In this document: one piece after another, positions 34,216 to 42,733 of the stretch
How positions within the stretch are numbered: the first letter of the stretch is position 1
Layout of the letters: each line of letters opens with the position of its first letter
Assembly (NCBI GenBank): GCA_963746905.1
Contig: CAVVCY010000003.1
Coordinates: forward strand, 1,054,001-1,118,000
Origin: JALYNX01 sp963746905
GTDB taxonomy: Bacteria > Actinomycetota > Acidimicrobiia > Spongiisociales > ZC4RG35
Reading direction: 5' to 3'
Length of the DNA: 64,000 nt
The notes under the pieces: model-generated
Database searches by the model: none
What the model saw: only the letters and a program-made list of their open reading frames with translations
What the model was told of the DNA's origin: nothing
Position numbers and translations under genes: made by a program

Positions 34216-35928
34216 ATGGAGGTTGACGGCACTGAGCGTTTGACCGCTGTCGAGCGATTTGTGCCCGGGGTCGCGTCTCTTCGCAATTACCAGCGGCAGT
34301 GGTTGCGCTCTGACCTCGTCGCAGGGATCGTCCTGGCGGCGATCCTGGTCCCACAGGGAATGGCATACGCCGAGCTCGCCGGGCTGCCCCCGGTGAACGG
34401 TCTCTACACCACGATCGCCTGCCTCGTCGGATACGCCCTCATGGGGCCGTCGAAGATCCTCGTACTTGGCCCCGACTCTTCCCTTGGGCCGTTGATCTTC
34501 GCCGCCATCACCCCGCTCGTCGTAGCCGGTGACGACCCGGTGACCGCTATCGCCCTGGCCGGAATGCTTGCCATCCTGGTCGGCCTCATCGAGGTCGGGC
34601 TGGGTGTCGGCAAGCTCGGTTTCGTCGCAGACCTGCTCTCGAGCGAGGTCCAGGTCGGCTACATGAACGGGCTGGCCGTCACCATCATCGTCGGGCAGCT
34701 GCCCAAGCTCAGCGGGTTCTCGACAGACGCCGACACCTTCATCGAGGAGGTGCGCGAGTTTGTGACGAACTTCGACCAGCGTGACGCCACGACCCTCGCC
34801 CTGGGTCTCGCCACGCTCGCGGTAATGCTTGTGCTCCCACGTGTGACCCGCGCGATCCCCGCCGTCCTCGTCGCAGTGGTTGGCACCACAGTCGTCACTG
34901 CCGTGTTCGGCCTCGACATTGCCACGGTTGGCAACCTACCGAAAGGGTTGCCCACCCCCGAAGTCCCGTGGACCGGCATCGGGGACGTGGTGCCGTTGTT
35001 CGTCGCGGCGCTTGGCATAACGCTCGTGTCATTGACAGACACCATTGCCCTGTCCACCTCGTTCAACGCGCGGCGTGGCGAGCAGGTCAATGCGAACCAG
35101 GAGATGATTGGCATGGGGGCGGCCAACATCGCAGCCGGGTTCTTCCAAGGGTTCGCCGTCTCATCCAGCAGCTCACGCACGGCTGTCGCCGAGCAGTCTG
35201 GCGCCAAAAGCCAGCTCACCGGCGTTGTCGGCGCCGCTGTCGTGGTGCTCTTGCTCTTGTTCTTCAACGGACTTCTCGCAGACCTGCCGAACTCCGCGCT
35301 TGCCGCAGTGGTCATCGCTGCGGGCCTCTCCCTCACCAACTTCTCCATCCTCCGCCGGGTGTGGAAGATCCGACGGTCGGCGGTGGTGCTCTCGTTGGTT
35401 GCCAGCGCAGGTGTCATCTTGCTCGGGGTCCTCGAGGGCATCGTCGTCGCCATCGTGCTCTCGATCCTGCTCTTCTTCGCCCGAAACTGGTGGCCGCACG
35501 GAGAAGTACTCGGACGTGTACCCGGCCGCGAGGGCTGGCACAGCGACCCCGACGGTGACGGTCTTCATGAGCACCCGCAAGTGGTGGTGTTCCGTTGGGA
35601 GGCGCCCCTGTTCTTCGCCAACTCTGGCTTGTTCGCCGAAGAGCTCCGCCGCCTGGTGCACGAGCGCCGTCCGACTTGGGTGTTGTTGCAATGCGAGGCC
35701 ATCACCGACATCGACGTCACTGCGGCGGGGATGCTCGAGCGTCTCGACAACGAGTTCAACGCCAAGGGCGTACACCTCGCCTTCGTCGAACTCCGAACCC
35801 GCCTCCGTGACCTGGTGCACGACTACGGGCTTCTCAAGACCCTGGACCGCGACCATTTCTACGCCTCGATCGAGGAAGCCCTCACCGACATCGATTCGAC
35901 CCTCGGCGAAGGGAAGCCCGGGCAATGA
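34216..35928 (+). CDS. SulP-family anion transporter with STAS domain
   Basis: A 570-residue inner-membrane transporter. The family signature LVPQGMAYAELAGLPPVNGLYTT is clear from about residue 38, followed by ten or more further hydrophobic segments to about residue 425. The cytoplasmic STAS domain (about residues 455-560) contains VVVFRWEAPLFFANSGLF and CEAITDIDVTAAGMLERL, where the regulatory serine of anti-anti-sigma proteins is replaced. Substrates of bacterial SulP include sulfate, bicarbonate and dicarboxylates; no linked gene decides among them. Confidence 0.93.
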   Translation: MEVDGTERLTAVERFVPGVASLRNYQRQWLRSDLVAGIVLAAILVPQGMAYAELAGLPPVNGLYTTIACLVGYALMGPSKILVLGPDSSLGPLIFAAITPLVVAGDDPVTAIALAGMLAILVGLIEVGLGVGKLGFVADLLSSEVQVGYMNGLAVTIIVGQLPKLSGFSTDADTFIEEVREFVTNFDQRDATTLALGLATLAVMLVLPRVTRAIPAVLVAVVGTTVVTAVFGLDIATVGNLPKGLPTPEVPWTGIGDVVPLFVAALGITLVSLTDTIALSTSFNARRGEQVNANQEMIGMGAANIAAGFFQGFAVSSSSSRTAVAEQSGAKSQLTGVVGAAVVVLLLLFFNGLLADLPNSALAAVVIAAGLSLTNFSILRRVWKIRRSAVVLSLVASAGVILLGVLEGIVVAIVLSILLFFARNWWPHGEVLGRVPGREGWHSDPDGDGLHEHPQVVVFRWEAPLFFANSGLFAEELRRLVHERRPTWVLLQCEAITDIDVTAAGMLERLDNEFNAKGVHLAFVELRTRLRDLVHDYGLLKTLDRDHFYASIEEALTDIDSTLGEGKPGQ

Positions 35929-36016
35929 GACGGCATGTTCGAAGCTGGTTCGGGGCGAGAGCAACGGTCCTGCATTGCCCGACAGGCTCGATGCCACCAT
36001 CCCTGATCACGGCCTG

Positions 36017-36022
36017 TAGATT
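36017..36022 (+). promoter_or_regulatory. Leaderless -10 box of the DUF6325 gene
   Basis: TAGATT ends 8 nt before the ATG at 36031. No Shine-Dalgarno lies between. Confidence 0.4.
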
Positions 36023-36030
36023 TCGGCCCG

Positions 36031-36480
36031 ATGGTTGACACTGCGGGTATCGAAGCCATGGGCCCGGTCGAGTTCACACTTCTCGAATTCCCCAAGAGGT
36101 CATTCGATGGCGAGATCGCCAAGGAGCTGGCGGACCTGACTGACCGTGAGATCGTGTCGATCTTCGACCTTCTCTTGGTGAGCAAAGACGAGGAGGGCAG
36201 TCTCGAGGTGGTCGAGCTGGTCGACGCCGAGCCGGCGATCGCTGAGCAGTTCGCTGAGGTGAACGGAGAGGTGATGTGGCTGCTTAGTAACGCAGATATC
36301 GCAGAGGCGGCTAAGACCCTCAAACCCGACACCATTGGGATCCTCGTTGTGTGGGAGAACGCCTGGGCACGGAACCTGCGCAGCGCCGTCGCCCACGCCG
36401 GTGGGCGGGTGGTGATCCATGATCGGCTCGACTCCGACGCGGTGGCAGCCTCCATCACCTCATCATCTGGAGGTCAATGA
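36031..36480 (+). CDS. DUF6325 family protein
   Basis: A 149-residue soluble protein. The pattern MGPVEFTLLEFPKRSFDGEI near the N-terminus, VSIFDLLLVSKDEEG and IGILVVWENAWARNLRSAV matches DUF6325, a ferredoxin-like family found in Actinobacteria of unknown function. It overlaps the following SHOCT gene by four bases, a pairing often seen in this phylum, so the two products likely work together. There is no catalytic motif. Confidence 0.8.
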   Translation: MVDTAGIEAMGPVEFTLLEFPKRSFDGEIAKELADLTDREIVSIFDLLLVSKDEEGSLEVVELVDAEPAIAEQFAEVNGEVMWLLSNADIAEAAKTLKPDTIGILVVWENAWARNLRSAVAHAGGRVVIHDRLDSDAVAASITSSSGGQ

Positions 36481-36701
36481 TGCTGATCCGACCACCCGTC
36501 GTCCGCGAGATGCGTCAAGATCTCTGGGTCAAAATGACGGCAACCCCTGGAAGGCATCAGGCCCAGCCGATCGCCGCCGCCCAAGAGAAGCCGGCGACCG
36601 ATCTTCGGCTGGAGCGTCTCAAGACCTTGGGTGAGCTCAGGTCTACCGGCGTCCTCAGCGACGATGAGTTCGAGCGCGAGAAGGCGAAAATCCTCGGTTG
36701 A
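36477..36701 (+). CDS. SHOCT domain small protein
   Basis: A 74-residue protein. The C-terminal 30 residues form a SHOCT motif (LERLKTLGELRSTGVLSDDE followed by FEREKAKIL), a short helical hairpin found at protein ends and thought to mediate oligomerisation. The first half is basic and glutamine-rich without a known fold. GGAGG at 36469-36473 serves the ATG at 36477 or the adjacent one at 36480. It is translationally coupled to the DUF6325 gene. Confidence 0.8.
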   Translation: MMLIRPPVVREMRQDLWVKMTATPGRHQAQPIAAAQEKPATDLRLERLKTLGELRSTGVLSDDEFEREKAKILG

Positions 36702-36704
36702 GTG

Positions 36705-36779
36705 CCTGAGATTTCTGCACCCGGGCGAGATTGTTCGCAAGGGAGGGTGTGTTGGTTCATATCTCAGGGGACGGGTGCA
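36705..36779. repeat. Interleaved pair of inverted repeats (pseudoknot-like)
   Basis: CCTGAGAT (36705-36712) pairs with ATCTCAGG (36761-36768), and TGCACCCG (36716-36723) pairs with CGGGTGCA (36772-36779). Both 8-bp matches are perfect, and the two arms on each side are separated by 3 nt. Because the order is left1-left2-right1-right2, both stems cannot nest and would make a pseudoknot. The element fills the gap between two convergent genes and may be a terminator. Confidence 0.5.
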
Positions 36780-36783
36780 TCGC

Positions 36784-37890
36784 CTAGATGATTGGCGCGC
36801 CTAACTCCAGTGTCGGCGCGCGTTCGTCCACCGCGAACTGGGACTCGACGGACTCATCCAGACGACCTGAGCGAAGGTCGTTCCAGAAGCCAACGAGATC
36901 CTTCCGGTCGACGGTTAGAAAGGCAGTCCCCTTCACGTGACTGAATTTGAAAGTGACGACATCCCATGTCGCCACCGCTGCTTCGACCCGGAAGCGGTCC
37001 CGAACTACCTCGTCCAGGATCAGCCCGTCGATTGGGCGCCTCGGCGTCGGTCGACGGTCCAGGTCGACCGGAGGAACTACCGCCCGAGGCCCCTTGGCCT
37101 CCATGAGGACTCGATCGGCGATGACCAGTTCCGATTTGTCAACCATCCCCTCCAAGGCCTCTCGCGCGCTGAGCCAAGATCTCGCTACATGGGTTTCGGC
37201 AGCAACGCGGCCGCGCCACGTCATCAGATATGGGTTCGTCGCCGTATAGAGGTCAAAGCCGAAGGCCCGCCGATCGAGGTACCAGCCGTATCGATCTATC
37301 GCGGGATCGACAGTCGACCTGATCGCCGGCGGGAGGGTTCGTTTCGAAGTTCGACGCTCCGCTACCTCAACACAAGCGAGGGCGGCTCCTGAACATAGGA
37401 GGATCGCTGCCACGAGATGCTGATCGTCGGCGTATTCCCCGCCCACTTCGACGCGACCACGCCGGGGACGGACGAAGACCCCGGGAGATGAGACCGCGTC
37501 TAAGGCCAACATGATCGCCACCCCGAACCGGCACAGCATCATCCACGAAACCTGCACCACGAGGTGATCGGGCACTGAGACGTTGACGTGGGTCGAGTAG
37601 CCCTCGATCTCGTAGCTCTCCCCGAGTGACTCCATGAGAACCGATCGGCCAATCGCCGCGTGATCCAGAAGTCGCCCTGTGAAGCCAGAGGTCACTTGTT
37701 CGGGCGGGGTAGCGATCTCTGCCTCCCTTCCATCGGAGGTGATGACCAAGCCCCAAGGTGTGCGAACCGCTCGACCATCACCGGGGTCGATCCGCCTGCC
37801 CCCGAAGTCACATGACTCCAACAGGACACGTGCATCGCACAGACCAGTAGGGCCGCCAACCTGATACTCGTGTTCGACTCCGACGATCAC
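36784..37890 (-). CDS. Carboxylate-amine ligase (GCS2/amidoligase)-like protein
   Basis: A 368-residue protein with features of the glutamate-cysteine ligase/amidoligase superfamily. The first strand VGVEHEYQV carries the metal-binding glutamates, WGLVITSDGREAEIATPPE has the ExE-type pair, and EGYSTHVNVSVPDHLV matches the HVHV-like motif of GCS2. Such enzymes form an amide bond between a carboxylate and an amine using ATP. The substrates are unknown. It starts at a GTG and is followed upstream on the same strand by a membrane-anchored protein and a small helical protein. I judge the family by motif only, so the call is moderate. Confidence 0.5.
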   Translation of the reverse strand: MIVGVEHEYQVGGPTGLCDARVLLESCDFGGRRIDPGDGRAVRTPWGLVITSDGREAEIATPPEQVTSGFTGRLLDHAAIGRSVLMESLGESYEIEGYSTHVNVSVPDHLVVQVSWMMLCRFGVAIMLALDAVSSPGVFVRPRRGRVEVGGEYADDQHLVAAILLCSGAALACVEVAERRTSKRTLPPAIRSTVDPAIDRYGWYLDRRAFGFDLYTATNPYLMTWRGRVAAETHVARSWLSAREALEGMVDKSELVIADRVLMEAKGPRAVVPPVDLDRRPTPRRPIDGLILDEVVRDRFRVEAAVATWDVVTFKFSHVKGTAFLTVDRKDLVGFWNDLRSGRLDESVESQFAVDERAPTLELGAPII

Positions 37891-37933
37891 ATCATCACAA
37901 TGTCGTCAAAGGCAAGCACCACACTCGGCCCGA

Positions 37934-38821
37934 TCACGGAACACGGGTGCCAATGAGAGTCAGCGATATCTCGACCGCATCCTCACACCCGTCGCCCCCA
38001 GAGCCCGATCCGAAGGATGTGACGTACCGGAACGACTCGACCGTGATCCCGTCCGATCCGTAGGTGGGCTCGACCATGCCCTCTTCAACTCGAACAGGAA
38101 ATCCGCAGAATTCTCCTCGCTGTTCCATGGTCATGAAATCGACGACATACAGGAGACCGGCCGGTGTCAGACTTATAGCGCGGGGAAATCGGTCGGCAGA
38201 GAGGGTGAGCACGCATGAGTCGGAGCTACAGGCCTCCACTTCAGCGGGCCCATCCACGGCGAACGAGAAAGACCCGTTGCGCAATGCCTCGGTATTCACA
38301 TAGCTGACTGTGTCCTCGGCTATCTCGATTTCGGTGCCGGGGGCGGCCCACACGCCTGCGGTGTTGAGGACTACCAAGTCTTGGCTCACGAACTCGTAGG
38401 CACCTTCGAAGCCCAAGAGAGAAGCAACTGGCAACTGCCCTTCAGCGGTGCTTTCCGTCACGGCCGGGCCGCCAGCTTGCAGGGTCGAGGTCGGAGACCC
38501 CACCGTCGAAGGCGTGCCGCCGGCCAACTGCGTCGTCTCGGTGGATCCGTTGCCACCTCCAAGGGCGATCGCTGCGACGGTGCCGACGGCAACGATCACG
38601 ACGACCGCAACCGGAATCAACCATTTCGGCCGGGACCGAGGGGGACCGGTTGAGGAGGAGCTAAACCGAACCTCGCGAACCTCGGACTTGTCGGATCTGA
38701 GAGAAGATGCGTCGGTCAGCGCTCCGGTGAGAGGATCCCGCTCGAGCTTCAGGAGGGACTTGGGATCGCCGAGCTCTGTCGTGAACCGAAGACCAGGGCC
38801 GTCAGGTTCCCGGCTTGACAT
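37934..38821 (-). CDS. Hypothetical membrane-anchored protein with extracytoplasmic domain
   Basis: A 295-residue protein that I do not recognise. About 65 cytoplasmic residues (rich in Ser/Arg) precede one membrane helix (WLIPVAVVVIVAVGTVAAIAL), a Thr/Ser/Gly linker, and a roughly 175-residue outer domain with five or six cysteines (EACSSDSC, EFCGF, GDGCEDA) likely paired in disulfides. The topology resembles single-pass anti-sigma-like or receptor proteins, but no partner sigma gene is adjacent. Its start overlaps the 3' end of the small upstream gene by 20 nt. Confidence 0.7.
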   Translation of the reverse strand: MSSREPDGPGLRFTTELGDPKSLLKLERDPLTGALTDASSLRSDKSEVREVRFSSSSTGPPRSRPKWLIPVAVVVIVAVGTVAAIALGGGNGSTETTQLAGGTPSTVGSPTSTLQAGGPAVTESTAEGQLPVASLLGFEGAYEFVSQDLVVLNTAGVWAAPGTEIEIAEDTVSYVNTEALRNGSFSFAVDGPAEVEACSSDSCVLTLSADRFPRAISLTPAGLLYVVDFMTMEQRGEFCGFPVRVEEGMVEPTYGSDGITVESFRYVTSFGSGSGGDGCEDAVEISLTLIGTRVP

Positions 38822-39020
38822 CGTCGCCGCCGGTCAGCTTCTGCTCGGCATGGTCGACCGTGCGCTCGACCGCACGGTCCTGAGCTTTCTCCACTAACCG
38901 ATCGGCCATATCCTGAGCCGCGTCGCCCGCCGAACCGACAATGGTCGTCGACGATTCGATAGTCGCCGTCACAGACTCCACGGCGCCGGCAGCCGCTCCT
39001 AGGTTTCCCTTCTCACCCAT
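38802..39020 (-). CDS. Small helical hypothetical protein
   Basis: A 72-residue hydrophilic protein, alanine-, glutamate- and aspartate-rich, predicted mostly helical (DAAQDMADRLVEKAQDRAVE). No signal peptide and no cysteines are present. The ATG at 39020 has a strong GGAGG at 39026-39030 with 5-nt spacing, which favours it over the GTG at 39026. It overlaps the membrane-anchored protein gene downstream by 20 nt, and a ligase-like gene follows, so the three may form an operon. I cannot assign a function. Confidence 0.65.
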   Translation of the reverse strand: MGEKGNLGAAAGAVESVTATIESSTTIVGSAGDAAQDMADRLVEKAQDRAVERTVDHAEQKLTGGDDVKPGT

Positions 39021-39203
39021 CCCCACCTCCTATTTAAGAGAACACGCAACGTAATACCCCCGTCGGTGCTAGTCACAATGCTCAGCCTGCACCGGGTCTT
39101 ACCCGATGTGGCCACGGGAAATCATCTTTGGGGGGCGGGGAAGTCACACGCCGGTCGCGCACGCCGCGGCACGCGGGATTCGTCTATTAAGGCCCTGATT
39201 GGA

Positions 39204-40229
39204 CTACCGACCGACAGTGCTCTCGCGGATCACCAGCTCGGCGCGGAGTGGGATGACCACAGGCGCGGTCTCGCTGCCGTCGAACTCAGACGACAGCCTT
39301 CGCACCGCCTGTCGCCCCATTTCCGTGAGTGGTTGCTCTACAGAGGTGAGGGGCGGTGCAAACCAGGCGGCTTCATCGATGTCGTCAAAGCCGGTGACCG
39401 CCACATCTTGGGGAATGCGAAGTCCTCTGTTGCGGAGAACATGCATGGCGCCAAGCGCCATCCGGTCGTTGCCGGCCACCACGGCATCGAGATCCGGGAC
39501 GCGGTCGAGGAGGGCCTCCATTGCGGCGGCTCCGCTGGCGGGAGACCAGTCGCCCTCTTCGCAGAGGCCGGGCTCGGCCTCGAGATGGTGCCGCTTCAGG
39601 CCGCGCTCCCACCCCTCCCGGCGGTACTCGGCCTCTTGCCAGTTGACCGGGCCGGAGATATGGCCGATCCGGGATCGGCCAATCGACACCACGTGGTCAA
39701 TGACATCCTCGATAGCGGCGAGGTTGTCGACGAGCACGCTCGAGTGTCTGTCCGACACGCCGGCCTTGACGAATACCACCGGGTCATGGTGGTCGGAAAG
39801 CACCGCCTTGATGCGGTCCACCGCCTGCCCAATGGCAGGGACTGACATGATTATTCCGTCGACGTGATGCTCGACCAGGGCGGAGATGGCAGGACGCGGA
39901 TCGTCGAGGCTGTCGCCTTCGGGCAGCTCGGCGATGAGCACCGTTAGCCCGAGACTCGCCGCCTCATCGATGATGCCTTGCAAGGTGGATGCTGTGCCGG
40001 TGTATCGCATGCCGGCGAGGAGCACGCCGATCGAATGGCTGCGCCGGGCCACGAGAGTTCGAGCGACGGCACTCGGCGTGTATCCGAGGGTGGCAATAAC
40101 GCCTTCGACCCGCTCCCTTGTGTCGGCCGCCACATCAGGGCGGTTGTTGATGACGCGGGACACGGTCTGTGTTGACACGCCACTCCGCGCAGCAACATCC
40201 TTGATCGTGACCCTGCCCGACCCCAACAT
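39204..40229 (-). CDS. LacI-family repressor of arabinose genes (AraR-like role)
   Basis: A 341-residue LacI/GalR regulator. The helix-turn-helix is TIKDVAARSGVSTQTVSRV (about residues 8-26), then the hinge GYTPSAVARTLVARRS and a periplasmic-binding-protein-like effector domain (SIGVLLAGM to the C-terminus). It is divergent from araBDA across a 132-bp region containing a 26-bp partial palindrome, and the same operator lies before the sugar ABC operon, so it most likely represses both in the absence of an arabinose-derived inducer. The minus-strand promoter probably uses TATAGT at 40290-40295. This is not the GntR-type AraR of Bacillus. Confidence 0.88.
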   Translation of the reverse strand: MLGSGRVTIKDVAARSGVSTQTVSRVINNRPDVAADTRERVEGVIATLGYTPSAVARTLVARRSHSIGVLLAGMRYTGTASTLQGIIDEAASLGLTVLIAELPEGDSLDDPRPAISALVEHHVDGIIMSVPAIGQAVDRIKAVLSDHHDPVVFVKAGVSDRHSSVLVDNLAAIEDVIDHVVSIGRSRIGHISGPVNWQEAEYRREGWERGLKRHHLEAEPGLCEEGDWSPASGAAAMEALLDRVPDLDAVVAGNDRMALGAMHVLRNRGLRIPQDVAVTGFDDIDEAAWFAPPLTSVEQPLTEMGRQAVRRLSSEFDGSETAPVVIPLRAELVIRESTVGR

Positions 40230-40301
40230 TGCCTAGCTCCCTCTTCGAATTGAGCGATTGGAGATTGAATCGGCTCCTGAGATCACGGCACTATAGCCGT
40301 A

Positions 40302-40327
40302 TGTTATCGTTAACGGGAGCGTTAACA
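40302..40327. promoter_or_regulatory. Operator 1 for the LacI-type repressor (araBDA promoter)
   Basis: A 26-bp near-palindrome built from GTTATCGTTAACG and CGTTAACA half-sites around GGGAG. It overlaps a likely araB -10 box (TATGTT at 40300-40305), so binding would block transcription. On the reverse strand, 24 of 26 bases match the site at 44284-44309. Palindromic TTAACG/CGTTAA centres are typical of LacI-family operators. Confidence 0.8.
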
Positions 40328-40361
40328 TTGGAACCCGTTGCAGAGGGAAGGCTCGTCGGCG

Positions 40362-42032
40362 ATGGAAGCAGCAAACCAGGTGATCATCGGTGTCGACTAT
40401 GGGACGGCAAGTGTAAGGGCCGTGGTCGTCGACCCTGGGAATGGTCGTGAGCTGGGCGAGGGAGAGTACGCCTACGCCCACGGCACTGACGGCGTGATCA
40501 CAATTTCGGGACAGGCCCATCTCGCCCGCCAATCGGCGCAGGACTACGTCGAAGGGCTTCGCGTCTCTATCCAGCGGGCCATGGCAGCAGCGGAGGCCAA
40601 TGGCTTCGAGCGTCGCCGGGTGGTTGGTATCGGGGTCGATACGACTGGCTCGAGCCCAATCCCGGTCGATTCTCAAGGAATGCCGCTGGCCCTCGATGGG
40701 CGCTTTGCCGATGATGCCGACGCCATGACCTGGCTGTGGAAGGACCACACCTCCTATGTCGAGACGGCCGAGATCAACCAGCGTGTGTCCACCGACCGGC
40801 TTCCCTACTTGGGCCCGTGTGGCGATACCTATTCCAGCGAGTGGTACTGGGCGAAGCTCGCCCACTTCCTGCGGACTGCCGACCCGACGGTGCGCGAGGC
40901 GACCGGAGGATGGGTCGAGCTTGCCGACTTCGTCCCCGGCTATCTGGCGGGTCGGCTCGATCCCGCCACCATGGCACGCGGAATCTGCCCCGCCGGTCAC
41001 AAGGCGATGTACGACACGGAATGGGGTGGGCTGCCATCGGCCGAGTTCCTCAACGGCATCGAGCCCGGCATGGGTGATTTCCGATACGCCACAGTCGCTC
41101 AGTCCGCCGTGATCCCGGTCGGGGGATTGACCGACGAGCTGGCCGACCAACTCGGCCTCCAACCCGGGATCAAGATCGCTTCCGGGGCGTTCGACGCACA
41201 TACCGGAGCGGTGGGAGCAGGGGTTGCCGAGGGCACCTTGGTGAAGATCATTGGCACCAGCACCTGCGACACGACTGTGGTTCGCGGGGACCGACCTTTG
41301 ATTTCGGGTCTCTGTGGGAGCGTCCCTGATTCGATCATCCCCGGCATGGCCGGGCTCGAGGCAGGCCAGTCGGCGGTCGGCGACATATTCAACTGGTTCG
41401 CTGACACCCTCGCCCCCGGGACGAACGGAGCCGCCGCACGGATGGACCAGTTGGCCGGTGAAGCCGCAAAGATCGCACCGGGAGCAAGCGGGCTGTTGGG
41501 GCTCGACTGGCACAACGGCAACCGGTCGGTTCTCGTCGACCCGTTGCTCTCCGGAGCCATGGTCGGGATGACGCTGACGACCACGCCTGCAGAGTTCTAC
41601 CGGGCGTTGATCGAATCGACCGCATTTGGCGCTCAGCGCATTATCGAGCAATTCGAGGCGAACGGGGTCCCGATTCAACGGATCGTGCTGAGCGGCGGGA
41701 TTGCCAAGAAGAGCCCGCTGCTCGTCCAGATCTATGCCGATGTCACGGGTCGAAGCGTGGAACTCGCCGGGACCTCGCAGACCTGTGCGGTCGGCTCGGC
41801 AATACTCGCCAGCGTCGCAGCCGGCATTTACGAGACCACCGAGGAAGCTCAGGCGGCGATGGTCCCGAAACCGGAGAGAGTTGTCGACCCGAACCCGAAG
41901 GCTGTTGGTGTCTATGCCGAGCTCTACGAGATGTACCGGAAACTCCACGACGCCTTCGGCCAACGCGGCACGGCTGACCTCTATGACGTCATGAAGGACC
42001 TGCACCGGATCCGAAGTGGGGTGACCAGTTGA
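40362..42032 (+). CDS. araB: Ribulokinase AraB
   Basis: An FGGY-family kinase phosphorylating L-ribulose to L-ribulose-5-phosphate, the second step of L-arabinose catabolism, 556 residues. The N-terminal ATPase fold starts with VIIGVDYGTASVRAVV; GVDTTGSSPIPVD is the substrate-side motif, and the C-terminal domain has LSGGIAKKSPLLVQIYADV. The length and order araB-araD-araA support ribulokinase rather than another FGGY kinase. I use the ATG at 40362, with AGAGGGAAG 11 nt upstream; a TTG at 40338 is also in frame. Transcription is controlled by the operator just upstream. Confidence 0.93.
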   Translation: MEAANQVIIGVDYGTASVRAVVVDPGNGRELGEGEYAYAHGTDGVITISGQAHLARQSAQDYVEGLRVSIQRAMAAAEANGFERRRVVGIGVDTTGSSPIPVDSQGMPLALDGRFADDADAMTWLWKDHTSYVETAEINQRVSTDRLPYLGPCGDTYSSEWYWAKLAHFLRTADPTVREATGGWVELADFVPGYLAGRLDPATMARGICPAGHKAMYDTEWGGLPSAEFLNGIEPGMGDFRYATVAQSAVIPVGGLTDELADQLGLQPGIKIASGAFDAHTGAVGAGVAEGTLVKIIGTSTCDTTVVRGDRPLISGLCGSVPDSIIPGMAGLEAGQSAVGDIFNWFADTLAPGTNGAAARMDQLAGEAAKIAPGASGLLGLDWHNGNRSVLVDPLLSGAMVGMTLTTTPAEFYRALIESTAFGAQRIIEQFEANGVPIQRIVLSGGIAKKSPLLVQIYADVTGRSVELAGTSQTCAVGSAILASVAAGIYETTEEAQAAMVPKPERVVDPNPKAVGVYAELYEMYRKLHDAFGQRGTADLYDVMKDLHRIRSGVTS

Positions 42033-42733
42033 CCAACGCTGCCGATCTCCGCGAGTACGTACTCGCACAGAACGCCCGACTGCCCGAAGAAGGATTGGTG
42101 TCCCTCACTTGGGGCAATGTGAGCGGGCGTATCGACGAGTTGATCGGCATCAAGCCAAGCGGCGTCCCCTACGCCGGCATGAAGCCCGAGAACATCGTCG
42201 TGCTCGACCTCGGAGGCAACATCGTCGCCGGAGCATTGAGGCCGTCGATCGACACGGCAACTCATCTCGAGCTCTATCGGGAGTTCCCCGAAATCGGCGG
42301 CGTGGTCCACGCGCACAGCACATATGCGACCGCCTTCGCCCAGGCACGGGTGCCCCTCATGTGTCTGGGCACTACTCACGCCGACCACTTCAACGGCTCG
42401 GTGCCGGTAACCCGACCCCTTAGCGCAGATGAGGTCGCCGATGAATACGAGGCCAACACTGGGCGCGTCATCGTCGAGCATTTCCGGTCCCACGGGATCA
42501 ACCCGATGCACGTTCCGGCGGTGCTGGCAGCTGGCCATGCCCCATTCGTCTGGGGTGGTGACGCGGCTGCCGCGGTCGACAACGCCGTCGCGCTGGAAGC
42601 GAGTGCCCGTATCGCCGTGCTCACCGGGCTGGCGGCGGGCTCGCAGCCCGTCCCGCTCGAAGACTGGATTCTTGCAAAACACCACGAACGCAAACACGGC
42701 ACCAACGCCTATTACGGACAGGGGGACCAATGA
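42029..42733 (+). CDS. araD: L-ribulose-5-phosphate 4-epimerase AraD
   Basis: A zinc-dependent class II aldolase/epimerase, 234 residues, converting L-ribulose-5-phosphate to D-xylulose-5-phosphate. LTWGNVSGRI near residue 26, IKPSGVPYAGMKPENIVVLD, THLELYREFPEIGGVVHAHSTYA with the zinc histidines, and CLGTTHADHF are family features. The TTG at 42029 overlaps the araB stop (TTGA), and its own stop overlaps araA (ATGA), so the operon is tightly coupled. Confidence 0.94.
   Translation: MTNAADLREYVLAQNARLPEEGLVSLTWGNVSGRIDELIGIKPSGVPYAGMKPENIVVLDLGGNIVAGALRPSIDTATHLELYREFPEIGGVVHAHSTYATAFAQARVPLMCLGTTHADHFNGSVPVTRPLSADEVADEYEANTGRVIVEHFRSHGINPMHVPAVLAAGHAPFVWGGDAAAAVDNAVALEASARIAVLTGLAAGSQPVPLEDWILAKHHERKHGTNAYYGQGDQ

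Noticed and set aside
36784..37890. Pup ligase (PafA/Dop) reading of the ligase-like gene
   Set aside because: The N-terminal metal motif and HVNVSV block fit GCS2-type enzymes better than PafA or Dop, and no Pup-like GGQ/E tail is present on the small neighbour (it ends in KPGT).
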